From Chitinophagaceae bacterium (GTDB taxonomy: Bacteria; Bacteroidota; Bacteroidia; Chitinophagales; Chitinophagaceae), in assembly GCA_003132765.1 (NCBI GenBank), contig PKYU01000542.1, positions 3,510-9,941 on the forward strand: a DNA stretch of 6,432 bases, in the 5' to 3' direction. The notes under the pieces were generated by a model that saw nothing but the letters and a program-made list of their open reading frames with translations, had not been told where the DNA came from and did not search any database. The position numbers and the translations under genes were made by a program. Positions 1-4,469 of this stretch are shown here, one piece after another. Within the stretch, counting starts at the first letter, position 1. Every line of letters starts with the position of its first letter.

Positions 1-167
1 TTCGGGGTAATCTTTGGCAAATTAAGGCTAAATTGAATCTGATAATAGTACATAAATTTGATGAGGCTTTATTTTTCTTTCGGCATTAATTAGATTTGAT
101 TTTACTGTTGCTTTTATCTTTATGAAGGAACCCACTCTTTGTTTCCGTTGTTTTTCGTTTATTCTTT
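1..167. other. Short non-coding edge region downstream of the VOC gene
   Basis: This AT-rich stretch follows the stop codon of the VOC-family gene. I see no terminator-grade hairpin in it. On the minus strand an ATG at 51-53 opens a frame (MYYYQIQFSLNLPKITP) that leaves the window without a stop. That could be the beginning of a further gene, but 17 codons are too few to support a call. Confidence 0.4.
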
Positions 168-596
168 TCAGTTATACTTTGGGTTAAAATCCACCATCCA
201 TTCAATACCGAATTTGTCTCTAAACATTCCAAAATATGAACCCCAAGGACTGTCGCCAATAGGCGCTTCAATATTTCCGCCTGCTGAAAGTCCGCTAAAT
301 AATTTGTCGGCTTCTTCACGACTTTCTGCACTAATAGATATCTTAGACCTGTTTTCATTTTCACTTACTTGTCCCATACTTTCAGGAACGTCATTGGCCA
401 TTAAAATGTTTTTGCCAATTGGCAATGCAATGTGCATTATCTTATTTGCATCATTTTCCGCTACTGGATATTCAGGGCTTGATATATCTTTGAAGCGGAT
501 AATCTTTGCGAACTCTCCGCCAAAAACTGATTTGTAAAAATTGAATGCCTCTTCGGCATTTCCGTTGAAGTTAATGTGCGGATTGATAAGTGCCAT
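168..596 (-). CDS. VOC-superfamily (PhnB-like / glyoxalase-fold) protein
   Basis: This is a complete 142-residue protein of the vicinal oxygen chelate superfamily, closest in pattern to the PhnB-like group often annotated as '3-demethylubiquinone-9 3-methyltransferase'. What is seen: an N-terminal beta strand and helix reading NPHINFNGNAEEAFNFYKSV (residues 5-24) followed by FGGEF; a central strand block around residues 53-68 with His55 and the IGKNILMAND turn; and a C-terminal block SPWGSYFGMFRDKFGIEWMV (116-135) typical of the second beta-alpha-beta-beta-beta module. The length is normal for a single-domain member. The exact reaction cannot be read from sequence; many relatives are metal-binding lyases, dioxygenases or resistance proteins, and this subgroup is largely uncharacterised. 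The ATG at 594-596 begins exactly where family homology begins, behind an A-rich leader without a Shine-Dalgarno sequence. It stands alone, with a 300-bp structured gap upstream. Family assignment is firm; function is open. Confidence 0.9.
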   Translation of the reverse strand: MALINPHINFNGNAEEAFNFYKSVFGGEFAKIIRFKDISSPEYPVAENDANKIMHIALPIGKNILMANDVPESMGQVSENENRSKISISAESREEADKLFSGLSAGGNIEAPIGDSPWGSYFGMFRDKFGIEWMVDFNPKYN

Positions 597-903
597 AATT
601 TATATTTTTTAAATTGTTTTTTTTTCTTATTCCAAATGTCTGAGCGCAGGGTGTCGCAATACAATGACGGCTAACTATTGTATTTCCGCGTAACATAAGC
701 CACCTCTAATGTAAAACAATTTCAGTTATGCTTTGAATCCTAATAATTTCCACCAAAAACCGCGGTTCATTGCCAATAGCACAAATACAAATTTGTCTGG
801 CTTTGTTAAAATGCTGATTTTTGTTTTTCTTCATTTAACAACCCGATATATTTGAAATGAAGTTTTGGATGTCATTCTTGTAAAATTAATAAAGGATTCA
901 AAT
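597..903. other. Intergenic gap with a hairpin, no convincing gene
   Basis: This stretch of about 300 bp separates the VOC gene from the frameshifted pRiA4b ORF-3-type gene. It holds one clear inverted repeat at 655-690 (listed separately) and an A-rich leader directly before the VOC start. Only very short open frames occur, for example a 14-codon minus-strand frame at 726-770 (MNRGFWWKLLGFKA). I see no tRNA, no direct repeats and no terminator with a T-run. Confidence 0.5.
655..690. repeat. Inverted repeat / stem-loop upstream of the VOC gene
   Basis: The 8-bp arms AATACAAT (658-665) and ATTGTATT (677-684) are perfectly complementary around an 11-nt loop containing GGCTAAC. After a 3-nt bulge the stem can extend with CGC against GCG. 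No T-run follows on either strand, so it is a poor terminator. It lies about 60 bp upstream of the VOC start codon and could be an operator, an RNA leader element or a recombination-site relic. Confidence 0.4.
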
Positions 904-1001
904 TTATCCTTTAAGCCATTTGGCTATGTATTTGTCCAGTTTCAGCAAATGTTTATTGGCCTTCAATATATCAAATATATAAGGGTCGTATTTCGTAGGG
1001 A
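904..1001 (-). other. Out-of-frame C-terminal remainder of the pRiA4b ORF-3-type gene
   Basis: Read in the frame shifted by one base, this stretch encodes PTKYDPYIFDILKANKHL and continues to a stop at 904-906, adding about 31 residues. 'KYDP..FD....N..L' matches the usual family ending (FDPE.FD...VN..L). The shift falls at a CCC run on the coding strand (GGG at 998-1000). One extra C there would restore a 193-residue protein with an uninterrupted family pattern. Confidence 0.7.
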
Positions 1002-1484
1002 ACCATTGAACCATTCCTTGTGTTCAGGGTGATTTTTGTCCTTCAGGATTTCCAGAGAATCGTAAAATGAGTGCAGACCTCCGCAATCTTCTGGTGGGCA
1101 TCTCATTTCTCCACCAATGCACACTGGATATTCATCCTTATCACACGAGAGAAAATTTTGAACCTCAATTTGATGCAGCCAGCCATCACCAAAGTCGTAT
1201 TCATAGCTCAATGTTTCCCCAACGGTAATTACATCCACGAGCTTAATGTCCCGTGAATTCAGCAGTTCATTGCTCCCATAGTCTTCCATACTGTCTTCGG
1301 ATATTTCCCCAATCCTGTATCCTTCTGTGTTAAATCCATATAGATGGTAGTTCTGCCATCCCATTGTTATTTGAATGATATGATGAAGCTCAAAAAATGT
1401 GGTTTCACGGTGAACCTGAATTTCCCTCCAAATGCTGGGGGATGAATTCATCAGTGATATCTTTATTTGAATTATTTCGTCCAT
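963..1484 (-). CDS. Plasmid pRiA4b ORF-3 family protein, C-terminus apparently frameshifted
   Basis: The protein belongs to the plasmid pRiA4b ORF-3 family (also met as IS1096 TnpR-type passenger proteins), whose biochemical role is unknown. Numbered from the ATG at 1484, the family signature runs in order: PSIWREIQV (16-24), FELHHIIQITMGWQNYHLYGF (31-51), YEYDFGDGWLHQIEV (94-108), then YPVCIGGEMRCPPEDCGG (119-136) with Cys122, Cys129 and Cys134, and HPEHKEWFNG (152-161). The open frame also allows an ATG at 1547, but those 21 extra residues do not fit the family, so 1484 is preferred. After Gly161-Ser162 the frame reads a non-homologous tail (LRNTTLIYLIY) and stops at 963. The family-typical ending continues in another frame to 904, so the gene appears to carry a one-base deletion near 998-1001. 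It may be a pseudogene, a sequencing error, or a tolerated truncation. No operon partner is evident. Confidence 0.8.
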   Translation of the reverse strand: MDEIIQIKISLMNSSPSIWREIQVHRETTFFELHHIIQITMGWQNYHLYGFNTEGYRIGEISEDSMEDYGSNELLNSRDIKLVDVITVGETLSYEYDFGDGWLHQIEVQNFLSCDKDEYPVCIGGEMRCPPEDCGGLHSFYDSLEILKDKNHPEHKEWFNGSLRNTTLIYLIY

Positions 1485-1587
1485 TATCAAATGTAAATAT
1501 TTGGAGCTAAATGATAATACAAGGCTCAGCCAAATCTGTTTGCCCATTGGAGTTTATGTCCCGCGTATTAATTGCCATTATCTAACA

Positions 1588-1661
1588 GAGCCTCCTGAAT
1601 CGAGAGGGTCACTTATGGGTTCTGGGTGGAGCAGGGGGTGAAATCCCCCAGTTTACTCGAC
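1588..1661 (+). other. Probable relic of a group II intron 3' end (domains V and VI)
   Basis: The plus strand carries the layout of a bacterial group II intron 3' terminus. A domain V-like element (1588-1622) begins GAGCC, has a GAGA tetraloop of GNRA type at 1602-1605 and ends GGTTC. A domain VI-like hairpin follows, with GGGGG (1634-1638), a TGAAAT loop and CCCCC (1645-1649), then TTTACTCGAC, which resembles the usual branch-point and 3'-end segment. The domain V lower stem is imperfect: GAGCC pairs with GGTTC, but the next positions mismatch. No reverse transcriptase/maturase frame exists to the left, where the neighbouring gene runs on the opposite strand. I therefore read it as a truncated, decayed fragment. 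The identification rests on recalled motif layout, not on a covariance search. Confidence 0.55.
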
Positions 1662-1662
1662 T

Positions 1663-1712
1663 GCACAGTCCCACAGAATTCCCTCTGTCGGATATGGAGC
1701 TGGGATTTGTGC
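1663..1712. repeat. Nested inverted repeat in the gap after thsB
   Basis: Outer arms GCACA (1663-1667) and TGTGC (1708-1712), middle arms CCCA (1670-1673) and TGGG (1701-1704), and an inner ACAGA/TCTGT hairpin (1673-1677 / 1684-1688, sharing the A at 1673 with the middle arm) indicate foldable structure. It begins immediately after the intron-like 3' end, so it may be old flanking exon or part of a mobile element. No T-run follows. Confidence 0.3.
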
Positions 1713-1791
1713 TACCGATGATTGTAACTTCCTTCAAGCCCCAATTGAACAAACCTTTTGTTGCCTGCATGTGCTTCTCTCTACGAAGCTT

Positions 1792-2283
1792 TTATCGTCC
1801 CGCTTTTTTTGCCGCTGCTTCAATCCATTTTCCCATATTGTTGTATCCATCGTCATCAACCCAATCATAGCAAGTATAGTCCGTACTGAAATAAACGGCA
1901 GTGCCATTTGGAGTTTTACCGATTTCCCCAAATTGATTGGAGCCCTTTGTTGTGGTATTACCATTGATGTCCTTATTTTGATAAATGTAAATACCCAACA
2001 TGCCATTCCCATTAGCATAGCTTTTTTGTAGCTCATATTTTACATAAGGTCGGTTAGAAGTATCTGAACCTATTAATACAACAGTTACAGTTGTTCCTAT
2101 AAGTTGTTTATCAATCCAATTCTTAATTGCAGTTTCTCCTTCTTTTTCAATTTTTTCAAAGTCTGCTGCATCAATGAAACCAGCAGCTTCTTTATCGTCT
2201 TTTGTAATCCAACTGTTTCTTACTTGCATTGCCCTCCATACATCGTTCTTGTAGTGAAAGCTGAAAAATGATTTTCTTGCCAT
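1792..2283 (-). CDS. thsB: Thoeris defence protein ThsB (TIR-like signalling enzyme)
   Basis: This 163-residue TIR-like protein (DUF1863 / MTH538 TIR-like family) is the expected ThsB partner of the adjacent thsA. In characterised Thoeris systems ThsB senses phage infection and converts NAD+ into a cyclic ADP-ribose isomer that activates ThsA. What is seen: the N-terminal signature RKSFFSFHYKNDVWRAMQVR (3-22), close to Bacillus ThsB; the helix-strand core with TTVTVVLIGSDTSNRPYVKYE (64-84); and the C-terminal CYDWVDDDGYNN motif. Glu84 of the YVKYE motif aligns by eye with the glutamate (E85) whose change inactivates Bacillus cereus ThsB. It is somewhat shorter than the Bacillus protein as I recall it, because a segment before the YDWV motif is reduced. 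The ATG at 2281-2283 lies 16 bp after the thsA stop, so the two are almost certainly co-transcribed. The 1792 stop is followed by a small GCTTC/GAAGC hairpin (1773-1789) without a T-run. Confidence comes from both the motif match and the neighbour. Confidence 0.92.
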   Translation of the reverse strand: MARKSFFSFHYKNDVWRAMQVRNSWITKDDKEAAGFIDAADFEKIEKEGETAIKNWIDKQLIGTTVTVVLIGSDTSNRPYVKYELQKSYANGNGMLGIYIYQNKDINGNTTTKGSNQFGEIGKTPNGTAVYFSTDYTCYDWVDDDGYNNMGKWIEAAAKKAGR

Positions 2284-2299
2284 TGTTATTTTGTATTAG

Positions 2300-3745
2300 T
2301 TAAAAATTATTTTGTAAAATACTTATTGCTTTAAGAATTTGATTTACCAACTCATCATCAGTTTTTGATTTGTCGCCAATCTGTTTTAGAGCATCTAACA
2401 AATCAGGATTGTTCGGATAATTATAAAGTAATGGCGAAGCCATCACTTTATTCCAAAGTTCTTCCGAAGCAAATCCTGTTGCTCCAACAGGTATAGGAAT
2501 AACTTTCTGCTTTACTGCAACTTCAAAATCCTCAATCATTCCATTTGAGAGTTTCCACTTTCCTTTTCCATCATCTTTATTTCCGAATATGAAAAGTGCT
2601 ATGCCTGCATGTTTCATCATTTCAGTTCTATACTCCAAATTTCTATCTGCTTTACTCTGTTTTCCAGTAACAGCTAATGGAAACGGTCTTAATACAAGTG
2701 CATCGTCAAGGTGTCTGTATTTAGTAGTAAAAACAAACTCTAATGCACCGCTAATTACAATCCTACCAATCCCATCTCCTACGCCTGATACTATTTTGTA
2801 TTTATCTTTTGAAATTGCGTAACTAAGTTTGTGAACAAAGGAAAATACCTCACTTTCTGTCTTCGGGTCGTAAACTTTTGCAGCACCTGAAATGAAAATG
2901 TTTGAACGCAAAACTTTTATCTGAATTGCTGAAAGCACTTCCGTGATTTCAGAGTAGTCGTCAATTAAAAGTGCATTGATTGAATAACGCCTTAGGTCTT
3001 TTATTTTTAGTTGATACCTTATTTCAGCATAGTGAAAATCAGTTTCAGTCGTGAAGTCCTTACGATTAATTCTTTTAAAAAAACAATAATGGTCTCTTTG
3101 GTTTTGTCCAAGTAAAATTCTTATTCGGCTAAGAATGTATTCAAGGTTTGGGTCGTCAAAACTGAAACCAATAAATAAAAATGTTTTGGCTACTAAGTCG
3201 CCTTGTAAAGCTGTTGTGTAAAGCGGTCTTTTCTCATTGTATCCTTCGTAATCATCTTTGGTCAGGATTGCTTGGTCAGGGAGTGAAAGATCACCGTGCA
3301 TTTTGTAAACTACAGCATCTCTCCTTGGAATATTAATAGATAAATTTTCTTGTGTGATTTTGGCATCAGGCGTTTTGCCTTCTTCTTCAATCGCTTTCTC
3401 AATGAGTTTGTCGTAGTTAGTTGTCCAATAAGTTTGTATTGGAAGTGCCGCAAGTATTTTATGATTTGGAGTTACAGATGTCCCTTGTGTAAACTCGTCA
3501 ATCAATAGTTGGTTAAGCCGGTGTCGATTTTTGCCCTTTTCGTTGTAATGGTATTGAGCAATAGCGATTAGGTCATTCTCTTTATCAATGTCAAGGTTAA
3601 GGTCTTTTGCAATGTCCCTCAAAAGATTTTTCCAATCCACAAAACCTGCCGGAATGGAAAGTCCTGCGCCTGCAAAAATAGCTGCATTATTTTCTTTAAT
3701 TGCCTTTGTGTAGGTGTCAACAAAACAACTAAGACGTTGTTCCAT
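2300..3745 (-). CDS. thsA: Thoeris defence effector ThsA (SIR2 NADase + SLOG sensor)
   Basis: The 481-residue cytosolic effector of a Thoeris anti-phage system. Residues about 1-280 form a SIR2-type NAD+ hydrolase: AAIFAGAGLS (21-30) is the nucleotide-binding start, TYWTTNYDKLIEKA (105-118) holds Asn110, VVYKMHGD (145-152) holds His150, and KTFLFIGFSFDDPNLEYILSR (187-207) closes the domain. Asn110 and His150 align with the catalytic N112 and H152 of Bacillus cereus ThsA. Residues about 281-481 form the SLOG domain: NIFISGAAKVYD (282-293), KIVSGVGDGIG (317-327), LRPFP (352-356), YRTEM (372-376), FIFGNK (385-390), PIPVGATG near the end. Arg373 and Lys390 match residues reported to bind the cyclic ADP-ribose signal. 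The frame extends upstream to a TTG at 3829, but homology starts at the ATG at 3743-3745, and the extension would run through a promoter-like element and a leader hairpin, so 3745 is preferred. It is the first gene of the thsA-thsB operon. Overall identity with Bacillus ThsA is unusually clear by eye. Confidence 0.95.
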   Translation of the reverse strand: MEQRLSCFVDTYTKAIKENNAAIFAGAGLSIPAGFVDWKNLLRDIAKDLNLDIDKENDLIAIAQYHYNEKGKNRHRLNQLLIDEFTQGTSVTPNHKILAALPIQTYWTTNYDKLIEKAIEEEGKTPDAKITQENLSINIPRRDAVVYKMHGDLSLPDQAILTKDDYEGYNEKRPLYTTALQGDLVAKTFLFIGFSFDDPNLEYILSRIRILLGQNQRDHYCFFKRINRKDFTTETDFHYAEIRYQLKIKDLRRYSINALLIDDYSEITEVLSAIQIKVLRSNIFISGAAKVYDPKTESEVFSFVHKLSYAISKDKYKIVSGVGDGIGRIVISGALEFVFTTKYRHLDDALVLRPFPLAVTGKQSKADRNLEYRTEMMKHAGIALFIFGNKDDGKGKWKLSNGMIEDFEVAVKQKVIPIPVGATGFASEELWNKVMASPLLYNYPNNPDLLDALKQIGDKSKTDDELVNQILKAISILQNNF

Positions 3746-3791
3746 TTTAATGTTTAAGTTTCGATTGCAGATGGTCTCGATAACATTGCAG

Positions 3792-3823
3792 GCAACGGCA
3801 GTTCGTCTAAGAACCTCCGTTGC
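3792..3823 (-). promoter_or_regulatory. Strong leader hairpin upstream of thsA
   Basis: The arms GCAACGG (3792-3798) and CCGTTGC (3817-3823) pair perfectly. After one mismatch, AGTTC (3800-3804) pairs with GAACC (3811-3815) through one wobble, around a 6-nt loop. If transcription begins near 3820, as the upstream TAnnTTTG element suggests, this hairpin lies at the very 5' end of the thsA-thsB mRNA, about 45 nt before the start codon. A T-run is absent, so it is not a simple terminator. mRNA stabilisation, translational control or a DNA operator are possible. Confidence 0.5.
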
Positions 3824-3826
3824 AGA

Positions 3827-3834
3827 CAAATATA
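3827..3834 (-). promoter_or_regulatory. Bacteroidota -7 promoter element candidate for thsA-thsB
   Basis: On the minus strand this reads TATATTTG, a perfect match to the TAnnTTTG -7 element of Bacteroidota housekeeping promoters. I see no good TTTG-type -33 element at the expected spacing, so the promoter would be weak or helped by a factor. It is placed correctly to give a leader of about 70-75 nt to the thsA ATG. Confidence 0.35.
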
Positions 3835-3883
3835 ATTCAATTTAAGTGTCATTTTCGGCGGAGTTCATTTCATTCTATGGCAA

Positions 3884-3920
3884 CAGGTACTTGGACCGTG
3901 GGATACGTCACGGCTACCTG
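3884..3920. repeat. Compound hairpin upstream of the thsA promoter
   Basis: Outer arms CAGGTA (3884-3889) and TACCTG (3915-3920) enclose inner arms CCGTG (3896-3900) and CACGG (3909-3913) with an 8-nt loop. The segment is GC-richer than its surroundings. No T-run follows. It lies about 50 bp upstream of the -7 candidate, a position that would suit an operator or a recombination site. Confidence 0.35.
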
Positions 3921-3991
3921 GTAAATGCGGCGCAGTTGCGTAACAGGGGCTCTCCAAAAATCAAAAGCAAAAAATTACCGATGAAAAATCT

Positions 3992-4059
3992 GCATAACCC
4001 CGTTTGCCATTTTTATTTTCCTGAAAACGAATCTTGTTTTTGGGTAAGGGATGTTAGGC
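3992..4059 (-). repeat. attC-like imperfect palindrome
   Basis: Read on the minus strand, the 68-bp segment begins GCCTAAC (4053-4059), which fits the integron R'' consensus RYYYAAC. It ends GTTATGC (3992-3998), which fits GTTRRRY at all but one position. Next to these, CCC and GGG pair with a two-base bulge on one side, as expected for an attC stem with extrahelical bases. The middle is not clearly paired. No integrase gene is in the window, so this is only a candidate. Confidence 0.25.
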
Positions 4060-4196
4060 ATAGCCGGCAATTAATTACAAGCCAGCAGCATCAGGAGCGG
4101 GTATATACCTATATAGCCATCATCTCAAAACTCATACAAAACACCTTACAACTACAGCCACCACTTTGCTGGCGGTGTCGCTGAACATCGTATTGC

Positions 4197-4230
4197 AAAA
4201 AGCCCCGAGCTCAAAGGACCAGGGCTTTTT
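4197..4230. terminator. Bidirectional Rho-independent terminator-like hairpin
   Basis: AAAAAGCCC (4197-4205) pairs with GGGCTTTTT (4222-4230) across a 16-nt loop. Reading plus, the stem runs into TTTTTTATTTTC; reading minus, it runs into TTTTTGC. It could end transcripts of the minus-strand membrane protein-peptidase operon about 240 bp past its last stop, or any plus-strand transcript from the thsA side. It probably insulates the two operons. Confidence 0.6.
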
Positions 4231-4439
4231 TATTTTCTTCAATCAGTTTAAAATTCGGGGCTTTCTTCAATACGCATAATGTTGTACGTTCGCCCTTTGT
4301 CTTAGTTAGAAGTTACCTATAATGGCTATAAATAAAAAAGCTTTTGGAGTTTTCCAAGGGCTTTTGATGAACTTAAAATACAATTCGGGTTTTTAAACAT
4401 TTTTATACTAATAATAATTTGTCATGTTGATTTAAACGT

Positions 4440-4464
4440 TGTTGATATTTTTTGAATATCAGCA
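4440..4464. repeat. Short stem-loop just after the S41 peptidase stop
   Basis: TGATATT (4443-4449) and AATATCA (4455-4461) pair around a 5-nt loop, with three further pairs outside (one a wobble). It lies 5 bp past the peptidase stop in the direction of transcription. It lacks a downstream T-run on the minus strand, so it may protect the mRNA 3' end or be a weak terminator. Confidence 0.35.
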
Positions 4465-4469
4465 TCAGG

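Larger units (their letters stand above)
3746..4469. other. Long intergenic region with several structured elements
   Basis: About 720 bp separates thsA from the S41 peptidase gene. From high to low coordinates it contains a short stem after the peptidase stop (4440-4464), an AT-rich stretch with nothing recognisable (4240-4440), a terminator-like hairpin (4197-4230), an attC-like palindrome (3992-4059), a compound hairpin (3884-3920), and the thsA promoter candidate and leader. A plus-strand frame from a GTG at 3846 to 4184 (112 codons) has no ribosome site, no recognisable domain and a composition unlike the neighbouring proteins; I do not accept it as a gene. Confidence 0.5.

Noticed and set aside
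1..53. Minus-strand frame beginning at an ATG at 51-53 and leaving the window
   Set aside because: Only 17 codons are visible, with no recognisable motif, so a partial gene cannot be distinguished from chance.
726..770. 14-codon minus-strand frame MNRGFWWKLLGFKA
   Set aside because: It is too short to support as a gene and has no ribosome site or partner. It could be the fossil end of a lost gene.
1487..1494. Minus-strand TACATTTG, a perfect TAnnTTTG match 2 bp before the pRiA4b ORF-3-type ATG
   Set aside because: It is too close to the start codon for a normal leader and has no -33 partner; likely chance in AT-rich DNA.
1485..1547. 21-residue upstream extension of the pRiA4b ORF-3-type protein
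   Set aside because: Family members begin close to the MDEIIQIKISL segment, and the extension has no counterpart.
1773..1789. GCTTC/GAAGC hairpin as a thsB terminator
   Set aside because: The stem is only 5 bp and no T-run follows on the transcribed minus strand.
3746..3829. 28-residue N-terminal extension of ThsA from a TTG start
   Set aside because: The extension does not match ThsA proteins and would overlap the -7 element and leader hairpin. An ATG exists exactly where homology begins.
3754..3852. Minus-strand 32-codon frame (ATG at 3850-3852) just upstream of thsA, possible leader peptide
   Set aside because: Its start would lie upstream of the inferred transcription start, and its sequence shows no attenuator-like codon run.
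3846..4184. Plus-strand 112-codon open frame starting at GTG
   Set aside because: It has no ribosome site, domain or hydrophobic pattern, its composition is unlike the neighbouring genes, and it runs through hairpins and the attC-like segment. The terminator-like hairpin shortly after its stop is the only point in its favour.
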